From positions 372,001 through 436,000 of the forward strand of contig JAIVFI010000010.1 of the NCBI GenBank assembly GCA_025558095.1: 64,000 nt of DNA. The letters run 5' to 3'. The stretch comes from Hyaloraphidium curvatum. Taxonomy: Eukaryota; Monoblepharomycota; Hyaloraphidiomycetes; Hyaloraphidiales; Hyaloraphidiaceae. Of this stretch, positions 45,973 through 56,130 are shown piece after piece. Within the stretch, counting starts at the first letter, position 1, and each line of letters starts with the position of its first letter. The notes beneath the pieces were generated by a model. That model was given only the letters and a program-made list of their open reading frames with translations. It was not told where the DNA came from and did not search any database. Position numbers and translations under genes: made by a program.

Positions 45973-47913
45973 ATGGAGAATCTCACAGGCGCGTGGGGCA
46001 CGCTAGTCGACCTTCAAACCGGAAGGACTCTAGGTCCGTGAGGCGCGAACGGCTCGGGGTAGACCGCTGACGCGGCGCTTCAGCGTTGGTGAATGCTGGG
46101 TATACCGTCGGCCGGAGCGGCGCCTGCGACGTCGTCTTCACGTCCGAGAACAATCTCGGTATGCTTTGGCTTTCTTGAGCGGCGGTCGGCGGCTCTAATG
46201 CGCGTGCTTAGCTTCCCGCATCCATTTCACGCTGTCGCGCAACGCCCAGCGCGGTGTCACACTCACGGACCGGTCGCAGATCGGAACTCTCGTCAATTCG
46301 CTACCGTGCCATCAGACAACCTGCCAGCTGTCACCGACCGCGCAATCGGAGATACAGATCGCGGACGGAGATGGCGACGGCAAATGTTGGCGCCGATCGA
46401 TCTCCCGTCGGTTTCGCTAACGCCGCCGCAAAGACTTCCTGTTCAACCCGTTGAACGGAGGCACGCGCTCCGACAGCGACATCTCTTCCATTCCCGACTC
46501 GCCGTACCACATCACTCGCACGGAACTCGGCCGTGGGAACTTCTCTACCGTCCGACTTGCGATCAACGTGACGACCGCAGAGCGGCTGGCGGTCAAGATC
46601 ATCGACAAGCGTCAGACGAGCCTCGGCGCGGACTCTATGGTTGTGCTCTGCGGCAGCGCGGTCGTGGCATATGCTGATGAATCTTCCGCAGACGGACGTG
46701 GCGATCGCGACCGAGGTGGCCATCCTGAAATCATGCAACCATCCGAACATCGTCAGACTGTGCGACGTGGAGGCCAACAAGCGGGTCGTTTGCATCTACT
46801 TGCAACGTGTCCGTGGCGGGAGCATGCTGGATCGGCTCGAGAGCGGCCCCTATCCCGAAACCGAGGCGGTGTTCCTGTTCTTCCAGGTGCTGCAGGGGGT
46901 CAAGTATCTGCATGCGAAGAACATCTCACACAGGGGTGAGTAAAAGGCGACGTCGCCAAGCGTTCCTAGAAAGGGGCTCTTGCAGACATAAAGGCCGAGA
47001 ACGCGATGATCGAAACCTATGGCCCCATCACGCGAGTCCTGCTCACCGACTTTGGTATGTCAAGGGCCGTCGGCCGCACGGCCATGACAACCCGGTGCGG
47101 CACACTAGCGTGAGTTCATCCATCGAGCGACATGATGACGTCGCTGGACAATTGAGGCGTCAGGTACTGCTCCCCGGAGCTGCTCAAGGACGGGACCTAC
47201 GACAAAGCCACCGGTACGCACTTCCTGATCGCCGCTCATGCCGCCACCCTGACGCTGCGCGCCCACTTTCAGACATTTGGTCAGCAGGCGTTCTTCTCTA
47301 CGTCATGCTGACGGGGAAGCTGCCGTTCTTTTCGAACGACGACGCGGAGATTGCGAGCCGGATTCGTGCCGGGGCCTTTGATCGCGCTTCGCTCGCTCTG
47401 CCCGAAATCAGTGATGCCGGTGCGTCCGGTAACGTGCCGCTTTAAGCCAGCTTCTCACAGAGACTTTCAACAGCGAGAGACATGTGCCAGACCCTCATGA
47501 CCACCGATCGAAGGAAGCGGCCGGCGGCCGAGGCCGCAATGGAACATCCTTGGATTGCCAACAAGAAGGAGATCCTGAGCAAGCTCTACGACAAAATGGT
47601 GCGCAAGTGTGGCTGGTTGGCCGCCAACGGCGAGACGGCACCTCCAAAGACTCTCGTTGCGGCGACGCCCGATCCCAAAGTCTCGGGAACGAGAGCAGCC
47701 CCGACGTCGGCAACACCTCTCGGGCTCGCGGAATCACCTGTTTCCTCAGAGCCGACTCCTTCGAAGAGAGCTCGTGGGCTGTCTCCAGCTGCTGCGGCGC
47801 CCAAGACATCTCACTTGCACATCCCTAAAGGCGATCACCAGACGACCTACCTCTCTCGCCACTCAAAGCTCCGCAAGGAAGACAAATCGCGCCGACAGTC
47901 GCTTCGGAAGTAA
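45973..47913 (+). CDS. CHK2: FHA-domain checkpoint kinase (Chk2/Cds1/Rad53 type)
   Basis: DNA-damage checkpoint effector kinase by family. Exons: 45973-46033, 46084-46158, 46212-46385, 46434-46639, 46692-46935, 46986-47109, 47164-47213, 47273-47419, 47474-47913; 506 aa. The FHA domain only appears after splicing: GAWGTLVDLQTGRTLALVN, then YTVGRSGACDVVF and NNLASRIHFTLSRNA, a single N-terminal FHA as in Cds1/Chk2. The kinase has LGRGNFSTVRLAI, AVKIIDK, SHRDIKAENAMI, LTDFGMSR, TRCGTLAYCSPELL and DIWSAGVLLYVMLTGKLPF. The catalytic loop reads DIKAEN instead of DLKPEN (Pro to Ala); the catalytic Asp and Lys are kept. The Ser/Pro-rich tail ends in a basic cluster. FHA-end exon boundaries (46385/46434) are the least certain. 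Confidence 0.87.
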
Positions 47914-47989
47914 CCGCACGGAGCATATGTACGTTTAAAGCCTTATTCAGACCGTCTGTGATCCTCGACGAGTCATGCCATTGAATTCG

Positions 47990-49258
47990 CTACACTTTTG
48001 CTAGTGCAGACAAGAGCCTCGTGCTCAACGAGGCAGAGTCCAGGTTCCGGCCGATGACAACGAGCTTGTTCAAGGGGGGCACGCCCGGGGGCCAGACATC
48101 GTGCGTCTCTGTGAGGTCATACAGCTCGTGCACGGCCTGGATCACCGTCTTTCTCCTGTCCGCCCCATTTGCACCATCGTGGATGTGGAAGACCCCCTTT
48201 AGGCGCATCACTTCCATGGGCAGCTCGCGATTGCGCCCGGGCACGGCTTTCTCCCAAAGCAGGTCCTGAATCAGCGCCGTCAATGCTGTCCGGTCCAAGG
48301 ATCCACTGACGGTGACCGAAACCGAGCCGATGTCTCGATCCGCCAAGTGGTTCATGCGAGTGCCGTGCACGTGTGTGGGATCGGAGCAGCCGCCACCATA
48401 GCAGGACTGACTGGCGGAATCCGGACTCGGAAACGCCCCATCAATGTCTGTCTCTCGGTTCGAATCGTAGCCACCGATGCCGAGGACGAAATCGACGTCG
48501 ACGTTGCTGCGCACGGTCCTCAGAACCCGGGCCACGGGATTGATCGGGCCGATCACGCCGCTTTCCACGGCATCCGCCTCGTGCGCCGTGACGAGATCGA
48601 TCTTGTTGAGCAGTATCCGGTCTGCCAAGGCGATCTGCTTCGCAACCTCGGGGTCGCGGGCGACGTGCTCGCCGACGTGCTTGGCGTCCACCACCGTGAC
48701 GGTCCCGTCCAAACGGATCGTGGATCCCAGCTCGTCGTCGAGCCAAAACATCGAGGCTATCGGTGCGGGATCGGCGAGGCCGGTGGTCTCGAGGAGGATG
48801 TAGTCGAAGCGTCCGCGCTTCTCCATGAGCAGCTCGATGGCCTTGACCCCCGGTTGCTTCATGGAGCAGCACAGGCAGCCGTTCTCCAGCTCCAGCCATT
48901 CCTCGTAGAGACGCGGCTGGTCTTCTTCTCCGGCAGCCGAGGCGGCTCCGGCCGCCGAAGGGACGGCAGAGGGTTCCGCCACGGTCAGGCTCTTTTCGAT
49001 GTCCGACGTCGGGCCGAATTCATTCAGAATCACCGCAATCTTTCTGCCATGCTGGGCCGTCAGGATGTGGTTCACAAGCGTCGTCTTGCCCGAGCCGAGG
49101 AAGCCAGTGACGATGGTCAGGGGTACGCGTTTCGACGCGTCTGGTTCCTCGGCAACGGCTCCGGTGCCCCCGAGGAGCGCCGCATCGCTCTGCCACGAGG
49201 CTAGCTGATCCTCTGGCACCAGATCAGGCACTTCGTCGTCCGACGCGGAGGCAGCCAT
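47990..49258 (-). CDS. ZNG1: CobW/COG0523 metal-chaperone GTPase (ZNG1/CBWD type)
   Basis: G3E-family GTPase. ZNG1 members deliver zinc to methionine aminopeptidase 1. Intronless, 422 aa. Motifs: P-loop [14 protein letters not shown]; metal-binding [24 protein letters not shown] guanine-specificity motif; and a C-terminal CobW_C domain (GVFHIHDG). A glycine-rich CYGGGC and His cluster (~48370-48410) may also bind metal. The N-terminus [11 protein letters not shown] resembles the ZNG1 client-docking CPELVPI motif but lacks its Cys (inference). It converges with the Chk2-like gene; the stop codons are 76 bp apart. Confidence 0.9.
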   Translation of the reverse strand: MAASASDDEVPDLVPEDQLASWQSDAALLGGTGAVAEEPDASKRVPLTIVTGFLGSGKTTLVNHILTAQHGRKIAVILNEFGPTSDIEKSLTVAEPSAVPSAAGAASAAGEEDQPRLYEEWLELENGCLCCSMKQPGVKAIELLMEKRGRFDYILLETTGLADPAPIASMFWLDDELGSTIRLDGTVTVVDAKHVGEHVARDPEVAKQIALADRILLNKIDLVTAHEADAVESGVIGPINPVARVLRTVRSNVDVDFVLGIGGYDSNRETDIDGAFPSPDSASQSCYGGGCSDPTHVHGTRMNHLADRDIGSVSVTVSGSLDRTALTALIQDLLWEKAVPGRNRELPMEVMRLKGVFHIHDGANGADRRKTVIQAVHELYDLTETHDVWPPGVPPLNKLVVIGRNLDSASLSTRLLSALAKV

Positions 49259-49327
49259 CGGATTGTGCGCGTGTCGCGTCGCTGCGCAGGACGCGCCCTG
49301 AACACGCGTCCCCGCAAGCGGAACCCG

Positions 49328-49870
49328 GCCAGACCGACGATCCGGGGCGGCCGCGCAAGCGCCAACGCCGGCACGAGACCGATTTGCGGGACCGCAGCCG
49401 GGGGAAACGGTGGATGCCCCGGATGTCCTGCGCAGCCTTGGAGGGCCACGCTCATAATTTTCTCACCACCAAAGGCCCGCCACCGCCGCCGCGCTATTTC
49501 TCACTCGCCGGCACGAAAAAGTTGAGGCTCTTTAACCTTGCACAGGAGCAAACGCTTACCAGTGAAGTTCCGACTGAGGTGGCGTATTTGCTAGTTGAAA
49601 ACTCCTTCCATACCGGTGGCCAGGCCCCCTTCGGGGGGCCGGGTCCAATTTCTGGAAACCCTCTGTTGGATGCGAAAGAGCGGTGAAACGAACGAAGCGC
49701 GGGGTACCAAACGACTCGGATCGCTGGCTGTGGAGGGCGCGGGAGTCTCGTGCGCGAACTCGCTGCTGGGCCCGAGGCGCGGTCGGTGGACCGCGGGGCT
49801 CGCTGAGCACCCGGGGGACTGCCCAGCCTTGCAACCGCAAAAAGGCTGTGTCCGTGGTTTCTGTCCACTC
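49328..49870 (+). repeat. Duplicated block, copy 1 (contains U4 snRNA)
   Basis: About 543 bp almost identical to 52650-53192. One 1-bp indel (near 49405) and scattered substitutions occur outside the RNA. The block covers ~205 bp upstream of the U4 gene, the gene itself and ~205 bp downstream. It ends abruptly at GTCCACTC, after which the copies diverge completely. Confidence 0.95.
49534..49663 (+). ncRNA. U4: U4 spliceosomal snRNA, copy 1
   Basis: The sequence aligns along its length with U4. The 5' end AACCTTGCACAGGAGC is the U6-pairing stem II strand. The 5' stem-loop with the 15.5K k-turn has CCAGTGAAG facing CTGAGG (49558-49583). TTGCTAGTTGAAAACT (49588-49603) is the diagnostic stem I block. 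A hairpin GGCCCCC-TTCG-GGGGGCC follows (49623-49640), then an Sm site AATTTCTGG (49647-49655) and AAACC, as in yeast U4 where the Sm site is near the 3' end. Ends are estimated. U4 pairs with U6 in the tri-snRNP. Confidence 0.93.
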
Positions 49871-50051
49871 CTTTACACACGCGTCGAGAGGTTTTTGGCA
49901 CCGCAACTCGCACGTCACGGCTCGCTCGCTCGCGGAGCCGTCCACGATTCGCAGCGATCCCAGAGTTCTCCACAGGCAGCCGCGTCGAGAGCGATTGGAT
50001 TAGGAGCCTTCTGCGAATGTAACGGCGAATGAGCCAAGAGACCGGTTGCTT

Positions 50052-51047
50052 TCAGCGCCAAGAACGCACCCCTTTCAACCCGTCCCAGTAGCTGCCCTGC
50101 CACCATTGGCCAACCTTCAACCTCTCATCTCCAGTAACACCTTTGAGTCCTGATTCGTACGCCTCTTCGAGCTCGGCGTCTGCATCAAGGGCGCATCGGA
50201 GGGTGGGCAAGGATCCTTCATCCTCGTTCAACATGCCTCCGAACGGGCGAAGGAAGAACCAGAGCACGGGAAGCAAAGACTGCAGATACCACGGGGCGTT
50301 GCTCCATCCGTTGGTCCAGACAAATCCCGGATGCAGGGAGAAGGTTGCGACTTTTGCCGGCTTGTGTTCAGAAGCGCCCAAATCTGATCCGTTGAGCAAG
50401 CTGGAAAGAGACCTGGCCAACATAACTTGTCCAAGCTTCGAGTCGGCGTATCTCCGGAACATCTCTCCTAGGTCCGCCTTCGGAGGAGTCCCTCCCGGCC
50501 CGACAACATCGAAGCGCACGCCCGCCGAGGAGTAATGGCCCTCCGAGCTCACGTTTACGATGCGGGGATAGAAGTGAGCGGGCCTCCCCGGGGCGGAGAG
50601 CAGCATAGGCTCCAATAGGCGCGACAAGAGGTGGTGGGAGAGCGTGTTCACGCCGAACTGCATCTCGAAGCCGTCCGCGGTGCGGCCGTCCACGTTGCCG
50701 ACCCCCCCGTTGCAAACGAGCAGATCCACGCGCGTTGGCGATCCGGTGAGCTTCGCGTGCTCCTGCACTCGATCTCGAACACGGCCGGCGAAGGTGCGCA
50801 CAGACGCCAGAGACGCGAGATCCAGGTCTTCGTGGACGACCTCCGTGCCCCCGGCGCCGGCGGACAGCTCCGCAGCGAGCTCCGTTCCAGCCTTGGAATT
50901 GCGATTGCCGAGTATGAGAAGGGCCACGCGGCCCGACGCCGCAAGGCGACGGGCAGATGACCGGCCGATGCCATTTGTCGAGCCCGTGAGGACGGCGACG
51001 AGCTTCATGTCCTGCGCCGTCTTCGGCGCGGTGGCTGCCTCGTCCAT
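50052..51047 (-). CDS. Short-chain dehydrogenase/reductase (retinol dehydrogenase-like)
   Basis: NAD(P)-dependent oxidoreductase of the classical SDR fold. Intronless, 331 aa from ATG 51047. Rossmann motif VLTGSTNGIGRSS, LLVCNGG (the NNAG position), VNVSSEGHYS with catalytic Ser, and YADSKLGQVML with catalytic Tyr and Lys. Spacing and VSSEGH resemble the RDH11-14/WWOX/DHRS group; substrate unknown. The frame stays open upstream to 51218 and encodes a hydrophobic stretch (SLALLGAVTTLRYCVGKALL) that would suit an N-terminal anchor, but it has no ATG. A short upstream exon is therefore possible. Confidence 0.85.
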   Translation of the reverse strand: MDEAATAPKTAQDMKLVAVLTGSTNGIGRSSARRLAASGRVALLILGNRNSKAGTELAAELSAGAGGTEVVHEDLDLASLASVRTFAGRVRDRVQEHAKLTGSPTRVDLLVCNGGVGNVDGRTADGFEMQFGVNTLSHHLLSRLLEPMLLSAPGRPAHFYPRIVNVSSEGHYSSAGVRFDVVGPGGTPPKADLGEMFRRYADSKLGQVMLARSLSSLLNGSDLGASEHKPAKVATFSLHPGFVWTNGWSNAPWYLQSLLPVLWFFLRPFGGMLNEDEGSLPTLRCALDADAELEEAYESGLKGVTGDERLKVGQWWQGSYWDGLKGVRSWR

Positions 51048-51258
51048 GGCCGCCGCGCCAACGAGAAGTGCTTTCCCAACGCAGTAGCGTAGTGTCGTTA
51101 CAGCGCCAAGCAACGCCAGGGATCGATCGGCGTTTCTCCGCAACGTCTCCCGCTGGTGCGGACACCAATGAAAGCCCAGCAGCGCATCAACGACATCAGG
51201 ATCAAGGATCCAGTACAATAAACAATGCCGGGCGTAGGCGGACGGTCAGGTCATCATA

Positions 51259-52140
51259 CTAGCTGACAACTCTGTAGCCTTTCTTCTTCTCCGCCCTCTC
51301 GCTCGCGGTGCTAATGCCTGCCAGCCCCTTTGCCGTGCAACGCAACCCGACGTTGCCGCCCTGGTGGCGCGTCCTGTCGAGCCAACCGCACCCCAGGAGC
51401 TCAAATACATGGAGCCTCCATACGAGGATCGAGCTGCGTAGCCCCCGCCGGGCAACGAACTCCTCGGGAGCCTCGTGAAACTTCCGTCGTCGGAGCATGA
51501 GGAGCAATTCGCTCCTGCCCTTTGAAAGTGAGGAGGAAAACAGGGCAGCCGACGGCACCGCCGCGCGCACGGTTCCCTGCCGGGGCAGCGTCAGGAGCCC
51601 GGCTGAAACCAGCAGAGAGATCTCCGAGTCGTCACAGGGCAAAGAATCCAAGAAGTCAGACCTGGACATGTCGACGGCGGCAACAGACGAAAGAAAGCGG
51701 CGGTAGCGTCCAAACAAGTCCTCATCCGGGGAGCTCGACGGGTAAAGGGAGGTCCACCTTGCCTCGCACGCCGCCCAGTAGTCCTCCGCAACCATGACCG
51801 CGTCGCTGCCCTGGGTGTCGGCAGTGCCGGTGCCCAGTATGAGCCTGCGAATGCGGCCCTCGCGCGCAAGCCTCGCCACCTCGGAGTCCACGACCGTGGG
51901 CTCCGTGGACAACACGCCGTAAATCATGGTAACCGTCACGAGCTTGGGCAGCGGCGGCGCGGGCGGCCGCGGCTTGGGAAGAAGTGACCGGAGGTACAGA
52001 ATGGCCGAGAGCGTGTCCGAGAGATCCGTGGGCGGCGGCGCGTCGGCCGCGGCAGCAGAAGACGCGTCCACGCCATCGGAGGCTTGATCTTCAGTTCGTC
52101 GCCTCTTTTTGGCCGGTTTCTCGGCCTCCATTGGTCCCAT
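51259..52140 (-). CDS. STK19: STK19 homolog (winged-helix transcription-coupled repair factor)
   Basis: Intronless, 293 aa (human STK19 is about 254). Recognised from the paired winged-helix blocks: LPKLVTVTMIYGVLSTEPT...VDSEVARLAREGRIRRLILG, VMVAEDYWAACEA, AVPSAALFSSSLSKGRSEL, LMLRRRKFHEAPEEFVARRG, and VWRLHVFELLGCGWLDRT with GLRCTAKG. Despite its name the family is a DNA-binding winged-helix protein, not a kinase, acting in transcription-coupled repair. ATG 52140 precedes a basic N-terminus (KPAKKRRRTED), a likely NLS. The assignment rests on block order rather than a single invariant motif. Confidence 0.8.
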   Translation of the reverse strand: MGPMEAEKPAKKRRRTEDQASDGVDASSAAAADAPPPTDLSDTLSAILYLRSLLPKPRPPAPPLPKLVTVTMIYGVLSTEPTVVDSEVARLAREGRIRRLILGTGTADTQGSDAVMVAEDYWAACEARWTSLYPSSSPDEDLFGRYRRFLSSVAAVDMSRSDFLDSLPCDDSEISLLVSAGLLTLPRQGTVRAAVPSAALFSSSLSKGRSELLLMLRRRKFHEAPEEFVARRGLRSSILVWRLHVFELLGCGWLDRTRHQGGNVGLRCTAKGLAGISTASERAEKKKGYRVVS

Positions 52141-52649
52141 GGCCTCTCCAGAAAGGAGGGCAAAACGACAGTCCACGAGGGCCGTGGGCGTCCGTGTGGC
52201 AAAGCAGGCACAATTGGGACCTCGAAGACTGAAGCGCCAAACCGGGCGAAGGAGCAAGAAGAAACAGACGAGGGCACGGTGCGGCGTGCCTCTTCCTATA
52301 TGAAGCTGTTGTCGCGGAGCGCTTGGCCAACATCGTGCGACGTGTCGCGCAAGGACCGTTATGTGTACCCGCATAGGGAGCGCGTTCCCGCAAGACCAGT
52401 TTCGCTTGGGAGAAAGCCCAACAGCGACGCGCGGAGATATGGCGGAGGACAGGACGGCACAATGCCAGTACCTTTGGTCGCGGAGCGCTCGGGCACGCGG
52501 TGGGCCATCTTGTTGCGACTTTCAGGAGGATCCTTCACAGATGGCGCGGTTGCTGCACTTCGATGAACGCCTGGCTCATTCTCAACACAACGCAAAGAGG
52601 ATCTGATAGATGGGCGATGGTTGGACTTGCCACCCCGCCGCCGAAGCTA
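52141..52649. other. Gap between STK19 and the second U4 block
   Basis: 509 bp upstream of STK19. It presumably holds the STK19 promoter. Open frames here are antisense extensions without recognisable motifs. No RNA gene was found. Confidence 0.45.
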
Positions 52650-53192
52650 GCCAGACCGACGATCCGGGGCGGCCGCGCGAGCGCCAACGCCGGCACGAGA
52701 CCGATTTGTGGGACCGCAGCCGAGGGAACGGTGGATGCCTCGGATGTCCTGCGCAGCCTTGGAGGGCCACGCTCATAATTTTCTCACCACCAAAGGCCCG
52801 CCACCGCCGCCGCGCTATTTCTCACTCGCCGGCACGAAAAAGTTGAGGCTCTTTAACCTTGCACAGGAGCAAACGCTTACCAGTGAAGTTCCGACTGAGG
52901 TGGCGTATTTGCTAGTTGAAAACTCCTTCCATACCGGTGGCCAGGCCCCCTTCGGGGGGCCGGGTCCAATTTCTGGAAACCCTCTGTTGGATGCGAAAGA
53001 GCGGTGAAACGAACGAAGCGCGGGGCACCAAACGATTCGGATCGCTGGCTGTGGAGGGCGCGGGAGTCTCGTGCGCGAACTCGCTGCTGGGCCCGAGGCG
53101 CAGTCGGTGGACCGCGGGGCTCCGCTGAGCCCCCGGGGGACTGCCCAGCCTTGCAACCGCAAAAGGGCTGTGTCCGTGGTTTTTGTCCACTC
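52650..53192 (+). repeat. Duplicated block, copy 2 (contains U4 snRNA)
   Basis: Same orientation as copy 1 and offset by about 3,321-3,322 bp. Differences from copy 1 cluster outside the RNA, for example near 53026, 53036 and 53121-53133. It ends at TCCACTC immediately before unique sequence leading to the ArsC-like gene. Confidence 0.95.
52855..52984 (+). ncRNA. U4: U4 spliceosomal snRNA, copy 2
   Basis: Identical to copy 1 over the whole predicted RNA: k-turn 5' stem-loop, TTGCTAGTTGAAAACT block, UUCG hairpin, and Sm site AATTTCTGG at 52968-52976. The upstream ~205 bp are also conserved, including CATAATTTTCTCACC and the AAAAAGTTGAGGCTCTTT directly before the start. Both copies probably keep a promoter and are expressed (inference). 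Confidence 0.93.
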
Positions 53193-53310
53193 ACCATACG
53201 GCCCCTGACTACGGATTTCTGGCTGAGGCGTGAGGCAATCGTCCGAGGCGTTCCTTGATTCGGGGCCGCCGGGCCCGTGCCCGCCGCCCCGGTATCACCG
53301 GCGGCCCACA

Positions 53311-53724
53311 ATGGCCTCGGAGAAACGCGCAGGGATGTCGTTCAAGATCTACCACAATCCCTCCTGCAGCACCTCCCGCAACGTGCTTTCCACGCTCCGG
53401 GCCGCCGGCATCGAACCCACGGTCGTCGAGTACTTGAAAACGCCGCCAACGCGCTCCGAGCTGGAGAACCTCGTTGCGGACTGCGGGGTGCCAGTCGCGG
53501 CGTTTGTGAGGTTCAAAGAGGACAAAACGGGAGACATGGACCTGACGAATGCGGGAAAATGGACGCCGGAGAGGCTCCTGGACTTGCTAGCAGAGCAACC
53601 CGTCTTCCTCGAGCGGCCCATCGTCGTCTGCCCCACCGGCAGCAGGTTATGTCGACCGCCGGAGCTCGTGCTGGAACTTCTGGATGAGAAGCAGAAGGAA
53701 ACGCTGCAAATGAATCGCCTCTGA
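53311..53724 (+). CDS. arsC: ArsC-family arsenate reductase-like protein (glutaredoxin-coupled type)
   Basis: Small thioredoxin-fold protein, intronless, 137 aa (the E. coli YfgD/ArsC family is 115-140). The active-site motif YHNPSCSTSRNVLSTLRAAG carries the catalytic Cys in C-x-x-[ST]-R. VVEYLKTPPTRSEL, FVRFKED, LLDLLAEQPVFLERPIVV and CRPPELVLELL follow family order. Bacterial members reduce arsenate using glutathione/glutaredoxin; some relatives (Spx/YffB) do other things, so the substrate is an inference. ATG 53311 has a good context; ATG 53335 (MSFKIYHN) would match bacterial N-termini better. The gene lies just downstream of U4 copy 2. Confidence 0.85.
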   Translation: MASEKRAGMSFKIYHNPSCSTSRNVLSTLRAAGIEPTVVEYLKTPPTRSELENLVADCGVPVAAFVRFKEDKTGDMDLTNAGKWTPERLLDLLAEQPVFLERPIVVCPTGSRLCRPPELVLELLDEKQKETLQMNRL

Positions 53725-53845
53725 TCTGCGCGAGACTGGACAGGCGGCAAGCGGGAGACAAGAAACGCTACAGATGTATTGCAATCGAATGAGGCAATCT
53801 TGCAGTGCAGAGCCGTTGCAGAAACATATCAGCATCCTCTCCCAC

Positions 53846-56130
53846 TCAGTGCACCATCGCCAGGACCGTGCCCTTGACCAGCGTCCTCCCACTCCGGAAC
53901 ACGAGGTCCCACCCGCGCGCAAGCCACTCCGGATCCCCCGCAAACCGTATCCTCGCGACCCCCTTCTCCCCCCGCAGCAGCATGCGCTCCGCGAGCAGCT
54001 CGGGCATCGCCCGCGCGCCGTCGGCCTGCCTGGCCCGCTTGATGTTCGCGACCAGCGGCCGCAGCGAGACCACCGCCGCGCTCTGCCGCACCGTTCCGAC
54101 GTCTGCGACGCCGGTCGCGCCAACCGTCAGGCCAATGTCCGCGGACTGCAGCTCCTTGGCCCCACGCGAACAGCCGTGCGACGAGAGGGAGGAAGAATGG
54201 TGGAGGACCTCGACCTCGGCGTCGAACTCGCGCGCGGGGGAGGGCGGAGGCGAGGTCGCAGGGAGACGGAGAAGGATCTGGCCCTTGCGGGGCCGCAGCT
54301 CCGGGTAGATCGGGTCCGAGGAGCCGCTTTCGGGGGAAGGCGCGGAAAGGGCGCGGCCGCTGCCCGAAGAGGCCGGGCTCTCCGGCTCCTCCTCTTCGTC
54401 CTCGTCCTCCGCACCGCCGCCAAAAAAGGCGGCAATGTCGTCGAAGCGGTCCGAGGAGCGCGCCGCGCCGACCGGCGCCGGCGGCCAACCGTCGGCTTCG
54501 TGCGAGGCCTCGGAACCGTCCTCACCATACAGTTCCAGAGCGAACGACGCCGCGTCTCCCGCCCTGACACTCAGCACAGGCATCCTCTGGCGGTGTATCG
54601 ACCGTATGCACACGCGGTCGAACGCGCCCTCGGGGCCCACGGGGCCGAGCCAGTAATGCCAGTCCTCGTCCTCGACCGACAGGTCGAGACCGCCCGAGAC
54701 CACGACACCCGAAACAACGATGCCGACATCGGGCAGGTTGTACACCTCGCCGACCTGGAACGCGATTTCGCCCCCGACCGCGCCCCGGGGCACCGCCGCC
54801 TTGGGCAGCAGCCGCAGGAACCGAGTCAGGAGGTCCAGGTTCTCGCCCGTCACGGACGAGGTGCAGAACACGGGCAGCGAGCGCCCCGCCAGGAGGTCCT
54901 CCACCGCGCCGGACACCTCGTCCATCGCGCGCACGCGGCGGAGCGCGGCGTCCGCGCCCACGGCCCTCTGCACGGCCGCCAAGGCGGCGTCGTCCGCCGG
55001 CGCCGCGTCCGCCTTGCTCACCACCACGAAGCACGGAATCCCCAGCGCCGCGCACAGCGCCACGATCTCCCCCGCCGGATCCGCCGCGCCGTCGTCGTCC
55101 CTCGCGCGGGCGGGCACCACCGCGCACGCGTAGTCGGGCCTGCGGCCGACCAGCGCCGAGACGGTGGTGCGGAGGTACCGCCTGTGCCCGCACGTGTCGA
55201 GGAGCTCCACCACGCTGCGGGAGCGCTCGACGACGTTCTCGCGGGTGGGGCAGGAGGCGTAGTTGAGGAGGGCGCCGTCGGGGGCGAAGCCGATGAGCTG
55301 CGACGAGAGCGAGGAGGTGCGGCCCGAATTGACCTCGTGGGGATGGCGAAGGAGGCCGAGGCGCGCGCGGCCGCGCGCATTGTCCCTCTGGCCGTGGCTG
55401 AGCACGCCGATGAGGGTCGATTCTGGCGGAAGGAGGGGACCGTCAGAGGCGGTCGCGGCTTCAGAGGATCGGCAACACCCACTCCCCGCGTCGGGTCCGC
55501 CGACGACCGCGACCCGCACGTCCGTGAACATCCTCCCCTCCTCCTGGGCCCCCTCCCTGACCACCCTCCTGACCGTGCACTCTGCCACCTCCCTCTCCCA
55601 CTCCCCCCCCTCGGGCCTGCACCACCCCGGCCCCACGTGCGCCGACGAGACCACCGGCCGCCTGCGCACGGTGCGCACCTCGGCGCCGGCCATGGCGCAC
55701 ATGCGGCGGAGGGTGCCCAGGGAGGCGTCGAGCTCCAAGGGGGCGAGGCCGACGAGCTCGCCCGAGTCGGCAACGCCGAGCTCGTACAGGCAGTGGCCGT
55801 TGCCCTCCGATAATCTTAACGTGCCGAATAATGTGATCCGCGGACAGCAAGGCCGGCAGAGGCGGTTGTTTGGTCGGATCCGACGTTCCCGTGACCGCCC
55901 GAGCCAACAGCAACCGTCCGGTCAGCGGCGCAGAAGTACGCGGCGGCAGCAGCGCACCTCCATCTCAGCTGCGTCACGAGGTGCTCGAGCCGCTGCGGCG
56001 TGACGTCCACCAGGCGCACCTTGTACTCGACCGAGCCGTCGTCGGATTCGCCGGGGACGAACCACCGCCCGTCGGCGTGCCGCCGCAGCGACCCCGACAG
56101 GAGCGACCGCGCGGGCGACGGCGAGTCCAT
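53846..56130 (-). CDS. GTPBP1: GTPBP1/GTPBP2-type translational GTPase
   Basis: EF-Tu-like GTPase. Animal homologs act in ribosome rescue and mRNA decay. Exons (minus): 56130-55958, 55814-55493, 55432-53846; 693 aa. The N-terminal block VEYKVRLVDVTPQRLEHLVT is family-specific. G1 (GGPDAGKST) is only complete after removing a 60-nt stop-free intron (55492-55433). SHGQRDNARGRARLGLLRH and SGRTSS form switch I, DTCGHRRYLRTT is G3, and VVSKADA is G4. Barrel domains follow (IAFQVGEVYNLPDVGIVVSG). A Ser/Glu-rich insert (about 54480-54200) interrupts the last barrel region. The first intron is 143 nt. Confidence 0.88.

Noticed and set aside
49265..49525. Short open frames inside the duplicated blocks
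   Set aside because: The conserved content of the block is the U4 RNA. The frames have no motif and overlap its promoter region.
53774..55813. 679-aa plus-strand open frame
   Set aside because: Antisense shadow of the GTPBP-type gene. Arg/His-rich composition without motifs; the minus strand carries intact G motifs.
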